A stretch of 64,000 nt of DNA. It comes from Vibrio sp. B1FLJ16 (GTDB lineage: Bacteria; Pseudomonadota; Gammaproteobacteria; Enterobacterales; Vibrionaceae). Each line of letters opens with the position of its first letter. The first letter of the stretch is position 1. This document shows, one piece after another, positions 8,591 to 17,182 of this stretch. Made by a program: the position numbers and the translations under genes. Location: contig NZ_HG992750.1 of the NCBI RefSeq assembly GCF_905175385.1, positions 1,364,001-1,428,000 on the forward strand, written 5' to 3'. The notes beneath the pieces were generated by a model. It did no database searches, was not told where the DNA came from, and was given only the letters and a program-made list of their open reading frames with translations.

Positions 8591-9580
8591 ATGAAATATC
8601 AGTCAGCCTTAATTTTGGCGATGGGAGCACTAGCAACGAATGCAAGTGCGAATGAATGTGGCGATGTGACGATTGCGGACATGAACTGGAGCTCCGCAAC
8701 CCTCATGGCTAACGTGGATAAATTTATCCTCGAGCACGGTTATGGCTGCGACGCCGAATTAATTCCCGGTGATACCATGCCTACCGGCACATCAATGATA
8801 GAGAAAGGACAACCCGACGTTGCACCAGAGCTATGGAGTAACTCCTTAAAAGAGGCATTAGACAAAGGTGTAGAGGAAAAGCGCCTTCGTTATGCTGGCA
8901 AGTCGCTGGTTGACGGTGGTGAAGAAGGGTTTTGGGTACCCGCTTACCTCGTTCAACAATACCCTGAACTAAAAACAATTGATGGCATTAAAAAACATGC
9001 CAAGCTGTTCACCCACCCTGAAGATGAAGACAAGTCGGCTTTTTACAGCTGTCCCGCAGGTTGGAACTGCCAAATCAGTGCTGGCAATCTATTTAAAGCG
9101 ATGGATCTCTCTAAAGCAGGTTTTGAGATCGTTGATCCAGGTTCGAGTGCTGGCCTATCTGGCTCTATTGCCAAAGCCTATGAACGAGAGGAGCCATGGT
9201 TCGGCTATTACTGGGCTCCTACCTCAGTACTGGGCAAGTATGAAATGGTCAAAGTTGATTTTGGTAGTGGTGTCAGCGTAGACGAATATGTTAACTGCAC
9301 AACTCAAGCCGACTGTGCAGAGCCCAAAGTAACCATGTATCCACCGTCACCGGTACACACCATTACCACAGAGGAATTTGCTTCTCGTTCACCAGAAGCA
9401 TATCAGTACTTCACCAAACGTGGCTTCACAAACGCAGACATGAACAGTCTCCTTGCTTGGATGGAAGACAACCAGGCTGATGGCGAAGAGACGATGTACT
9501 ATTTCCTGGAAAACTATCCGAAAATTTGGAAAGCATGGGTTCCTCAAGAGGTCGCTGAAAAAGTGCAGCAGGCATTATAA
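8591..9580 (+). CDS. proX: Glycine betaine/choline ABC transporter, periplasmic binding protein (ProX/OpuAC type)
   Basis: 329 residues from ATG 8591, which has AAAGGAG just upstream; the frame is open further but lacks a site there. A signal peptide (about 20 residues, ending NASA) precedes the mature protein. The OpuAC-type fold is recognisable from CGDVTIADMNWSSATLMAN and from aromatic-rich binding segments (APELW, WFGYYWAPTSVLG). Several Cys pairs in the middle fit a periplasmic protein. First gene of a three-gene transport unit with permease and ATPase. Uptake of betaine-type osmoprotectants is the likely role; related choline or carnitine proteins cannot be excluded. Confidence 0.88.
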   Translation: MKYQSALILAMGALATNASANECGDVTIADMNWSSATLMANVDKFILEHGYGCDAELIPGDTMPTGTSMIEKGQPDVAPELWSNSLKEALDKGVEEKRLRYAGKSLVDGGEEGFWVPAYLVQQYPELKTIDGIKKHAKLFTHPEDEDKSAFYSCPAGWNCQISAGNLFKAMDLSKAGFEIVDPGSSAGLSGSIAKAYEREEPWFGYYWAPTSVLGKYEMVKVDFGSGVSVDEYVNCTTQADCAEPKVTMYPPSPVHTITTEEFASRSPEAYQYFTKRGFTNADMNSLLAWMEDNQADGEETMYYFLENYPKIWKAWVPQEVAEKVQQAL

Positions 9581-9621
9581 CTTACCATGCACTTAGCAAA
9601 TAAGGACATCAATAAGGAAGT

Positions 9622-9648
9622 ATACCGAGGCCAATCGAGCCTCGGTAT
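9622..9648 (+). promoter_or_regulatory. Intercistronic hairpin between binding protein and permease
   Basis: A perfect ten-base stem, ATACCGAGGC with GCCTCGGTAT, around a seven-base loop. No U-run follows. It stands 41 bases after the binding-protein stop and 15 before the permease start. Such hairpins commonly protect the upstream mRNA end, giving more binding protein than membrane parts. Confidence 0.55.
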
Positions 9649-9663
9649 TAAAAGGAAATAAAC

Positions 9664-10563
9664 ATGTCTGATACGACCTGGCTGAGCGAATTCCCCGAGA
9701 TGGACCGCTCCACGTTACGCGCCATCAGAAAATCCTTAGATGGTGCTTACCGAGATTTTTCTCGTGAGTATGGGGATGTCATTGAATCGTTCTTTGATCC
9801 CCTTCTCTCCTTTTTGGTTTGGTTTGAAAAATTGCTGATATCCACACCGTGGGTGATTATCATCGCAATCTGCACCGCAATGGCATATATGGCAAGTCGC
9901 TCATGGAAACTGGGACTTGCCTGCTGCACATCGTTGCTCCTTATTGGTTATTTCGGTATGTGGGAAGATACAATGCGCACGCTAAGTATCATTACCGTTT
10001 GTACCATGCTGGCGATATTGCTTGGTATACCGATTGGCATCGCGATGGCACGCTCGGATCGAGTGCAATCAATCATTACCCCATTACTTGATGTCATGCA
10101 AACCATGCCAGCATTCGTCTACCTCATACCCGTAGTGATGCTACTCGGGATAGGTAAAATACCGGGTCTCATTGCAGTGGTGATCTACGCGATTCCGCCA
10201 GTAATACGTTTGACTAACCTGGGGATACGTTTGGTCGATAAGGAAGTCCTCGAAGCGTCTACCGCATTCGGCGCTAGCAGAAAGCAACGCTTAGTCGGCG
10301 TGCAACTGCCATTAGCCATGCCTACGATTATGGCTGGGATCAACCAAACGATTATGATGGCATTATCCATGGTGGTCATTGCCTCAATGATTGGCGTGAA
10401 AGGCCTGGGGCAACCTGTACTCAAATCGATTACCAATCAATATTTTACGCTTGGCCTCCTTAACGGCTTAGCGATTGTAGCGTTGGCCATCTTATTTGAC
10501 CGTACCTCCCAGGCTTATGCCAAGCGTACTCAAGCGTATTTAGGAGCCCTGAAGCATGACTAA
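9664..10563 (+). CDS. proW: Glycine betaine/choline ABC transporter, permease (ProW type)
   Basis: 299 residues. An amphipathic N-terminal region is followed by at least six hydrophobic helices. The binding-protein-dependent permease signature is seen as EASTAFGASRKQRLVGVQLPLAMPTIMAGI (about residues 198-227), containing the EAA loop that docks on the ATPase. MDVMQTMPAFVYLIPVVML is the usual ProW segment. It overlaps the ATPase gene by eight bases, so translation is coupled. Confidence 0.92.
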   Translation: MSDTTWLSEFPEMDRSTLRAIRKSLDGAYRDFSREYGDVIESFFDPLLSFLVWFEKLLISTPWVIIIAICTAMAYMASRSWKLGLACCTSLLLIGYFGMWEDTMRTLSIITVCTMLAILLGIPIGIAMARSDRVQSIITPLLDVMQTMPAFVYLIPVVMLLGIGKIPGLIAVVIYAIPPVIRLTNLGIRLVDKEVLEASTAFGASRKQRLVGVQLPLAMPTIMAGINQTIMMALSMVVIASMIGVKGLGQPVLKSITNQYFTLGLLNGLAIVALAILFDRTSQAYAKRTQAYLGALKHD

Positions 10564-11806
10564 GCCACTTATTGAAATCAGCGGCCTTTATAAAATTTTC
10601 GGTTCAGATCCTGACTCCATGATTGATCGTGTTAAACAAGGGCAAAGTAAAGATCAGATTCTTTCCGAAACCGGGCACACCGTTGGACTAAAAGACATTA
10701 ACCTACAAATTAATAAAGGTGAAATTTTCGTCGTCATGGGCTTATCTGGCTCCGGGAAGTCAACTATGATCCGTCACTTCAATCGTTTGATCGACCCGAC
10801 CATGGGTCAGATATTGGTGGATGGCGTGGATGTGATGAAACTTTCCATAAAAGAACTGGAGCAATTTCGTCGTCACAAAATGTCGATGGTCTTTCAACGC
10901 TTTGGCCTTCTTCCTCACCGTACAGTCATAGATAACATTGCATACGGGTTAGAGATTCAAGGGATAAAAAAAGATCAAAGACAAGCGAGGGCTAACAATT
11001 GGCTGGAAGCCGTGGGCTTAAAAGGGTATGAAAACCAATATCCTGCACAGTTGTCCGGGGGACAGCAACAGCGTGTCGGCTTAGCAAGAGCCCTAGCCAC
11101 CGATGCAGAAATTCTTTTGATGGATGAAGCGTTCTCTGCACTCGATCCTTTAATTCGTAGCGAAATGCAAGATCAACTCATTGAACTGCAAAATAAGCTC
11201 CATAAAACGATCATCTTTATAACCCACGATCTTGACGAAGCACTACGCCTGGGCGATCGAATCGCAATTCTAAAAGATGGTGAATTAGTGCAGCAAGGCT
11301 CTCCGGATGAGATCTTGCTCAATCCAGTGGACGAATACGTAGAAGCCTTTGTTAAGGACGTTAACCGTGCTCGCGCACTAACAGTGGAAACCGTCATGCA
11401 ACCTCCGGCTCATCGTATTACCGCGACGACCATCGCTGAAGCACTTACCCAGATGAAAGGCGTCAAACAAAGTTATGCTTATCACGTCACCGAAGATGGG
11501 TATCAAGGTGTGATTACCCAAGAGAGTTTGCACGATGCGGCTAAAACTCATGCACCTCAAGAAATCCTGCATAGGGATATTTATGAAACCGTCCCAACCG
11601 TATCCCCAGATTCGGTCATAGAGCAAGTATTACCAGAGACCATGTCCTGCGAATATTCTTTACCGGTGGTCGATGCTGAGGGTAATCTGCAAGGAGAACT
11701 AGAGCGACGTGCTATCGCTGATATTTTCTCTGATGGCTCAGAACCAATCCCATCAGAAAATAAAGCCAGTCAAAAAACCTCGGCTCAAGTCAAAAAAGTG
11801 ATCTAA
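10556..11806 (+). CDS. proV: Glycine betaine/choline ABC transporter, ATPase (ProV type)
   Basis: 416 residues, close to E. coli ProV (400). Walker A is GLSGSGKST, the signature is LSGGQQQR, Walker B is ILLMDEAFSALD and the switch His is in FITHDLDE. The N-terminal extension (IFGSDPDSMIDRVKQG) is typical for the quaternary-amine group. Residues about 275-390 are a degenerate CBS pair, which in this family senses ionic strength or cyclic-di-AMP and gates uptake. Starts inside the end of the permease gene. No bet genes adjoin, so this is a stand-alone transporter. Confidence 0.92.
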   Translation: MTKPLIEISGLYKIFGSDPDSMIDRVKQGQSKDQILSETGHTVGLKDINLQINKGEIFVVMGLSGSGKSTMIRHFNRLIDPTMGQILVDGVDVMKLSIKELEQFRRHKMSMVFQRFGLLPHRTVIDNIAYGLEIQGIKKDQRQARANNWLEAVGLKGYENQYPAQLSGGQQQRVGLARALATDAEILLMDEAFSALDPLIRSEMQDQLIELQNKLHKTIIFITHDLDEALRLGDRIAILKDGELVQQGSPDEILLNPVDEYVEAFVKDVNRARALTVETVMQPPAHRITATTIAEALTQMKGVKQSYAYHVTEDGYQGVITQESLHDAAKTHAPQEILHRDIYETVPTVSPDSVIEQVLPETMSCEYSLPVVDAEGNLQGELERRAIADIFSDGSEPIPSENKASQKTSAQVKKVI

Positions 11807-11905
11807 TCTCATCAAGGCTAAACAATCGCAAAGCCTCTATCAGCAAAATAAGTACAACTATGAAGGCACTCATTACTGCTGACAAAGGCGGGAAATTGAA
11901 ACGCC

Positions 11906-13612
11906 TCAATACAAGAGAGAACAAATTAACGCAACGAACAGAACAAGAGACACTCGCTGCCAAAACAGGATTGGATTGCGCTCTGCGATTGGAACCCAAT
12001 TTTTTCTCTCAGCTTGTGGATTAGGTTCTGTAAGATCAAACACAAATTCTGACACTTCTTCATAACGTTTATGTGGATCGATTTTAAGTGCTCTTTTAAG
12101 CGCAAAATCAATCCAATTAGGAATTGCAGGATTTAGCATAGGTGCAGAAACATACTCTAGTTTCTGTTGGGATTTTGCGTTGCGCGAGCGTGATACTTGA
12201 GTGCCGTATGGCAGCTTCCCAGTTAGCATCTGGTAAGTAATGACACCAAGAGAAAAGATATCTGAACGATTAGAGCCAGCTTGGCCAATAAAGTACTCAG
12301 GTGCGGTGTACTGCGCGGTTCCCATGATTGCCGGTGGCTCCATCACGATGTCTGATAATCCCGCGACTTTTGTAGCACCGTAGTCAATAATCTTAACCGT
12401 GCCTGACTGATCGATCATGATGTTTTCCGGACGTAGGTCTTGATGAACCATTTCCTGACGGTGCATAGCCTGAAGGCCTCTTGCCACCTGAACAATGATT
12501 TCGCGTACGGTATTGATGTCGGGAGTCGGGTTATCTTTTATCCACTGAGACAATGTGAGCCCCTCAATATACTCAGATACGGTATAGATGCTACTTGGTT
12601 TCTGGGCAGGCTTGTACATTCGGAGCAAATGCGGATTACTCAGTTTCTTAGCAATCCAATCTTCCATTAGAAAGCTCTCGAGGTGTGACTCATCCTGACG
12701 ACTTTCCGCTGAAGGCGTTTTTAGTACAACGAGTGTCTTCGTTTCTCGATCTTTAGCAAGAAAAACATGACTCCGCTCACTGATATGTAGCTCGCGCAAG
12801 ATCTCAAAGTCATCAATCTGGTCATTAGGAGTTAAGATCGGCGCTGGTGAAAGATGAATTGATGAACTCATCAGCTCATTAAGATTAGCTTCCGGAAGTG
12901 ATTCAATCTCTAGGATTTGTATTGATAAATTGTCATCGCTGCCGGCCTCTAAAGCCTTGCGTATTAGATTATTCGCGCGCTCTTGTGGGCTCAATAATAA
13001 CGCACTCACCTCACGTGCTATTTCTTTATCGGACAAAAAATCAAAAATACCATCGGTAGCCAATACCAAGACATCTCCGACACTGACAGAAAAAGTACGA
13101 TAGTCGACACTAAGTTCAGGCTTCAACCCTAGAGCTTGTTCTAGGTAGCTGCTCTCATCGTCGATCTTGTGACGATGATCTTGCGTTAACTGTTCAAGTG
13201 ACTTCCCGCACAGCCTGTATATTCTAGAATCACCACAGTGAAATAAATGCGCAGTCTGTGATTTAAACACCACCGCGCTAAATGTGCAGACATAGCCTTT
13301 ATTAAAATCGAAACGATGCTCACTGTTTTTAGTTTGCGAGTAAAGCCAGTAGTTGATCGCTTCCAGAATTTTCACACCCGACTTTTTCACCGACCAAGCT
13401 TCAGATGTCGAGTAATAATCAGCAATAAAACTCTTAATGGCTGTTTCGCTGGCTATCTGGCTTACCGAACTGGAACTGATGCCATCACAAATTGCCGCCA
13501 CCACTCCTTTTGTCGTGATAGAAGGTGGCTCTGGAATATAAGCACCGATGCAGTCCTGATTAACAGGCTTCCTTCCCGAAACCGAAGCCTGTCCAATTTT
13601 GATGTTAAGCAC
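11906..13612 (-). CDS. PP2C phosphatase-protein kinase fusion with C-terminal anchor
   Basis: 568 residues. Residues 5-235 are a PP2C phosphatase: KPVNQD (Asp20), ICDGIS (Asp43-Gly44), CGDSRIYR, LATDGIFD and SDDNLS, the metal ligands all present. Residues 265-540 are a Ser/Thr kinase: Lys298 in LVVLKTP, catalytic VHQDLRPENIM (Asp392), DYG (410-412) in place of DFG, and an APEY activation-segment end. The glycine-rich loop is degenerate (LHISERSHVFLA). The last 20 residues are one hydrophobic helix, so the protein is probably tail-anchored in the inner membrane. It follows a formate/nitrite channel gene by four bases. Comparable fusions sit in nitrate/nitrite assimilation clusters. Confidence 0.9.
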   Translation of the reverse strand: MLNIKIGQASVSGRKPVNQDCIGAYIPEPPSITTKGVVAAICDGISSSSVSQIASETAIKSFIADYYSTSEAWSVKKSGVKILEAINYWLYSQTKNSEHRFDFNKGYVCTFSAVVFKSQTAHLFHCGDSRIYRLCGKSLEQLTQDHRHKIDDESSYLEQALGLKPELSVDYRTFSVSVGDVLVLATDGIFDFLSDKEIAREVSALLLSPQERANNLIRKALEAGSDDNLSIQILEIESLPEANLNELMSSSIHLSPAPILTPNDQIDDFEILRELHISERSHVFLAKDRETKTLVVLKTPSAESRQDESHLESFLMEDWIAKKLSNPHLLRMYKPAQKPSSIYTVSEYIEGLTLSQWIKDNPTPDINTVREIIVQVARGLQAMHRQEMVHQDLRPENIMIDQSGTVKIIDYGATKVAGLSDIVMEPPAIMGTAQYTAPEYFIGQAGSNRSDIFSLGVITYQMLTGKLPYGTQVSRSRNAKSQQKLEYVSAPMLNPAIPNWIDFALKRALKIDPHKRYEEVSEFVFDLTEPNPQAERKNWVPIAERNPILFWQRVSLVLFVALICSLLY

Positions 13613-13616
13613 CGGA

Positions 13617-14453
13617 TTACAAATTTGCCGCTTTCTTAGAAAGATTCATCTTGCGCGCCGGAGTTGTGCGAACATGGGTAAAGTAAAGAGGTAATCCCAC
13701 CAGCAGAAATCCGCCGAACAAGTTACCTAATGCGGTCGGGATCTCGTTCCAGATAAAGTAATCGCTGACGGTAAAGTCGCCGCCCATGATCATTGAAAAC
13801 GGAAATAAGAACATGTTTACGATAGAGTGCTCAAAGCCCATAAAGAAGAACAACATGATTGGCATCCACATCGCCATCATTTTTCCGCTCGCAGAGGTCG
13901 AAATCATTGCTCCAACAACCCCCATCGACACCATCCAGTTACATAACATCCCGCGAATAAATATCGTAAACCAACCTGCTAATCCGTGCTCCTGATAACC
14001 GAGTGTTCTTGATTCACCAATAGAACTCACTTTCGTAGCAAGCGCTCCGCCATCTGTGTTGTAACCGTATGTCAAAATGTAAGAAGCAAAGAATGCAACG
14101 GTTAGTGCGCCAGCAAAATTACCTGAAAAGACCAGTCCCCAGTTTCGAAAAAGCTGACTCGGCGTACATCCAGGGCGTTTATCAATTACCGCAAGCGGCA
14201 CCAAGGTAAATACGCCCGTTAGTAGGTCAAACTTCATCAGATAGAGCATGATAAACCCAACAGGAAACAGAATAGCTCCGATCAAAGGGCTGCCAGTTTT
14301 AACAATGACTGTGATAGCAAAAAACGCTGCCAGTGCCAGAATGGCACCAGCCATAAATGCTCTCACTAGTGTGTCTTTGGTGGACATAAATATTTTCTGT
14401 TCACCAGCATCGACCATTTTGGTTACAAACTCTCTAGGTTCTACATAAGACAT
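13617..14453 (-). CDS. Formate/nitrite transporter-family channel (FocA/NirC type)
   Basis: 278 residues from the ATG at 14453, preceded by GAGGAGAG; the frame extends 19 codons further without a good site. Six hydrophobic helices with FNT family marks: PREFVTKMVDAGEQK at the start, SPLIGAILFPVGFI, NWGLVFSGNFAGAL, RGMLCNWMVSMGVV and FFFMGFEHSIVNMFLFP. The channel moves small monovalent anions such as nitrite or formate. Cotranscribed with the phosphatase-kinase gene, which suggests control by phosphorylation; nitrite as substrate is inferred from that pairing. Confidence 0.9.
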   Translation of the reverse strand: MSYVEPREFVTKMVDAGEQKIFMSTKDTLVRAFMAGAILALAAFFAITVIVKTGSPLIGAILFPVGFIMLYLMKFDLLTGVFTLVPLAVIDKRPGCTPSQLFRNWGLVFSGNFAGALTVAFFASYILTYGYNTDGGALATKVSSIGESRTLGYQEHGLAGWFTIFIRGMLCNWMVSMGVVGAMISTSASGKMMAMWMPIMLFFFMGFEHSIVNMFLFPFSMIMGGDFTVSDYFIWNEIPTALGNLFGGFLLVGLPLYFTHVRTTPARKMNLSKKAANL

Positions 14454-14687
14454 TTTGACTCTCCTCAATTTGGTTGTCGAATCGTTGATAGCGACTTTCG
14501 TGCCAAGCATTAAAGTGATTAAAAACCAACGAATTAGATAACAGTTAGAGAAGAAAACGGTGAAGACTCATACGCACAAGGTGCATATTGCACTGCTGGT
14601 GAGCAATCACTCTAACCCTAAAGTATTACTTGTGAGGCTTTATAAATCAGCATTAGAAAAATCAGATAAAACAGCAGTAATACTTAC

Positions 14688-14719
14688 AAATGGTAAGAGA
14701 ACCAAGCCTCTTACCATTT
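14688..14719. repeat. Perfect 12-base inverted repeat
   Basis: AAATGGTAAGAG at 14688-14699 and its exact complement at 14708-14719 around an eight-base loop. It lies in the 390-base gap between the formate/nitrite channel start and the phytase stop. No strong T-run follows on either side, so its role is unclear. The rest of the gap codes for nothing convincing. Confidence 0.6.
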
Positions 14720-14742
14720 ATTTGTATTGCAGGAAGGTTATT

Positions 14743-14846
14743 TAACCCCAGTTCGGGATGAGAAAGTCGAAATAATCCAATTTTTAACGCAGTTAGGCGC
14801 TAAAAGGACTGCGCTGACTGGCTTAAATTATCCCGAGTTGAGGTTA
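14743..14846. repeat. Imperfect 17-base inverted repeat at the phytase 3' end
   Basis: TAACCCCAGTTCGGGAT (14743-14759) pairs with ATCCCGAGTTGAGGTTA (14830-14846) with three mismatches across about 70 bases. The right arm reaches the phytase stop codon. A smaller GCAGT/ACTGC pairing sits inside. It may fold the 3' end of the phytase message. Confidence 0.4.
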
Positions 14847-16949
14847 TTTAGCAAACGCTGAGTTAATGTCATTCCAGTCAGCCATCTTGAAGTTCTGATT
14901 TTGATATTCATAACCTGAATCAACATTGAAGCCATCCTGAGCAATGAAGAAGCCGTTAGGGAAGATGTCACTAACCGACGCTGATACCGCATGAATCCCG
15001 TCGGTTTCGCTTGCGCCGTCTAGACCATTTTCGTCATCGGCTACCAGTGCGAAACTTCCAACATATTGATAAGATTCATCAATGTTGTACACAGCGTAAG
15101 TATGATTACCTTGGCTTGAAACGATCAGATAGTTAACTGTACCGTTGTTGTATAAGGTAATGCCTTCCGCGTCTGCAACAAGCTGCTTGCCATCGACTGC
15201 AATGATCATCTCACCATCGGTTGCCGCTGATTCATCTGCTGAGAACTTCCACACACCGACGTCTTCTTCGCCGACATACAGCGTTGCTGTCGTATCATCA
15301 ACAACACACCCTTCTGGTTGGGTCTCCACTTTTAGTCGACGAACAATACTGCCTTCAATACCTGATTCCTGAACAACTAAACGCCACTGTTCGATATCGC
15401 CACTCTTACCGTTAATAAAGACATATGGCGTACCATCAGAAGATTGATAAGTACACAATCCATACACTTCATTGAGTTCAGATTTTAGCTGAGCAACGTC
15501 TTCGTGCACATTCTCGCCAATCGCTGCCATTTCAACAATCGGGTTTTGACTTTCCGTTGCGTGCTGAATTTTATACAAAGTGATGGTGTTAAATTCGCGA
15601 TTACTCGCCGCCGCCAGGGAGAAACTGTCACCGTTGGTATCCATCACGGACTGAATAATATCGACATTATTTGGCTCACCTTCATTAAGGTATTGAAGCT
15701 CTGCGCCGTTCAAGTCATAAGCCATTAACCCACCTTGCTTATTAGTAGCAATAATCAGGCTATTTTCCGGTGAGCTTTCATTAAGCCAAAACGCTGGATC
15801 ATCCGCTGCATCACCGTCATCGTCTACAGGATCAGTTTCACCAATCACTTTAACTAGGGCAATACCCGTCGAACTTAGGTTTGCAGGGCTTAACACCTGA
15901 GAAATCGCTTTGTCACTCAGGGAGCTGGCTCCATTGAGTGTGTCATAACTGAGTTTCTCATACACAGGCTCGTCTGCTTCTGAGTTCGCTATCCAGATGC
16001 CATCATCGGCAATTGTCAGCGATTTAACCTCTCCCACGCCATCAAGATGTATATTTGCGGTGAATTGCCAGTCATCGCGGTCATAAATCATCATGCCTTT
16101 GCCTTCGTCACCCACGACTAAATAACCGTTACCGTCTGACATGTATAGAAGATCGATGGCTTCAACTTCTTGTAGGTTACCGAGAGGTTCAATACTATCC
16201 ACCATACGACGAGAGTTAATATCCTCTGGATCTGCGCCATAAGCCCAGATACCCACATCCTGTTCGGCAATATATAGCGTGGCGCTTTCATCATCCACAA
16301 TACATGCACTTAACTCTCCACCGACTTCAAGTTTACGAACGGCAATCGGCAGCCCGGCATCATCTGTCAGGACACTTTTAATCTCACCACTTTCGTACTT
16401 CAATTTGTACTGCAATGCGACGCCATCCTCAGTAACGCCCGTTAGTAGCAGTTCACCATTGGTCGTGTTCTTGTGTAGACAAACCCCCTCCGCTGCGTAG
16501 CTTGTCGGAAGAGTTCCAATCTCTTCAAGCACAACTCCATCATCATAACCAATTGAATAGAAGGCAAAACTGTTGTTTTCCGGTAGCGCCAGAGCCAACA
16601 AGTCAACCGCTTCACCGCTGCTTGCGCTGATGGCATAACGAATATCTGCCCCTGTAGTTACGAGCCCGTTTAATTTTTCAATTTGCTTACCTAACGGGTT
16701 ATATACCGCAAGTCCATCACCTTCCAGCGTTACGAATAACAGGCTGTTATCGCTGTCGTCACCGTTCATCCAATAGGCTGAATCACCGATGTCATCGTAG
16801 CTCGTGTCCGCCTTGGCCGTGGTTGTTAATAGCTCAGCTTCTATTCCACTGTCATTTTGGGCTTCAACATAAACCGTTTTGGTATCGTCCGAATCACAAC
16901 CACTTAATAGTGAAACCATAATGATTGAACTAAGTAATGAATTACGCAT
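14844..16949 (-). CDS. Two-domain beta-propeller phytase, lipoprotein
   Basis: 701 residues from the ATG with GGAGAG just upstream; two earlier in-frame ATGs (16961, 16979) are possible. Residues 1-18 are a lipoprotein signal (LLSG-Cys18). Two related propeller domains follow: about 40-355 (DIGDSAYWMNGDDSDNSLLF) and 365-701 (DAADDPAFWLNESSPENSLI). The second keeps the Asp-rich calcium motif DAADDPA of 3-phytases and the GLMAYDLNG repeat; the first is diverged. Such enzymes strip phosphate from phytate using calcium; in known dual-domain phytases the weaker domain assists the active one. Outer-membrane attachment is inferred. A Pho-box-like repeat lies upstream. Confidence 0.88.
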   Translation of the reverse strand: MRNSLLSSIIMVSLLSGCDSDDTKTVYVEAQNDSGIEAELLTTTAKADTSYDDIGDSAYWMNGDDSDNSLLFVTLEGDGLAVYNPLGKQIEKLNGLVTTGADIRYAISASSGEAVDLLALALPENNSFAFYSIGYDDGVVLEEIGTLPTSYAAEGVCLHKNTTNGELLLTGVTEDGVALQYKLKYESGEIKSVLTDDAGLPIAVRKLEVGGELSACIVDDESATLYIAEQDVGIWAYGADPEDINSRRMVDSIEPLGNLQEVEAIDLLYMSDGNGYLVVGDEGKGMMIYDRDDWQFTANIHLDGVGEVKSLTIADDGIWIANSEADEPVYEKLSYDTLNGASSLSDKAISQVLSPANLSSTGIALVKVIGETDPVDDDGDAADDPAFWLNESSPENSLIIATNKQGGLMAYDLNGAELQYLNEGEPNNVDIIQSVMDTNGDSFSLAAASNREFNTITLYKIQHATESQNPIVEMAAIGENVHEDVAQLKSELNEVYGLCTYQSSDGTPYVFINGKSGDIEQWRLVVQESGIEGSIVRRLKVETQPEGCVVDDTTATLYVGEEDVGVWKFSADESAATDGEMIIAVDGKQLVADAEGITLYNNGTVNYLIVSSQGNHTYAVYNIDESYQYVGSFALVADDENGLDGASETDGIHAVSASVSDIFPNGFFIAQDGFNVDSGYEYQNQNFKMADWNDINSAFAK

Positions 16950-17012
16950 TTTTCTCTCCATGTATTTTTTCCTGTCCATGTATTTAAGTAAGGGGGTACT
17001 TTAGGAGGGATT

Positions 17013-17030
17013 TATGAAATAAATATGAAG
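17013..17030 (-). promoter_or_regulatory. Pho-box-like direct repeat before the phytase
   Basis: On the minus strand CTTCATATTTATTTCAT carries two TTCAT units exactly 11 bases apart, the spacing of PhoB half-sites (CTGTCAT N4 CTGTCAT). It lies about 65-80 bases upstream of the phytase start. The match to consensus is partial; the suggestion rests on spacing and on phytases being commonly phosphate-regulated. Confidence 0.3.
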
Positions 17031-17109
17031 ATAAAAATAAATTGTTAATAAATATCAATACCTTAAAGATTACACTCCATGTATTTTTGAGCGAAGTATG
17101 CAGATAAAA

Positions 17110-17144
17110 ATATACCCAAGCATCTCAAGATGACTTGGGCATAT
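17110..17144. repeat. Minimal copy of the 269-bp repeat (two joined ends)
   Basis: ATATACCCAAG..ATCT and AGATGACTTGGGCATAT face each other with almost nothing between. They match the two ends of the 269-bp elements at 31335 and 46902. The unit can form a hairpin and lies 39 bases beyond the tyrB stop, so it may also serve as its 3' structure. Confidence 0.6.
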
Positions 17145-17182
17145 AGAAAGACTTAAATGTTTAAGTAAAACTTAGTGCTCAA

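Noticed and set aside
14560..14745. A 61-residue frame between the FNT channel and the phytase
   Set aside because: No ribosome site and it runs through the 12-base inverted repeat; composition is not protein-like.
14743..14846. An integron attC-like site at the phytase end
   Set aside because: Paired arms exist, but the GTTRRRY core and the cassette layout are missing and there is no integrase.
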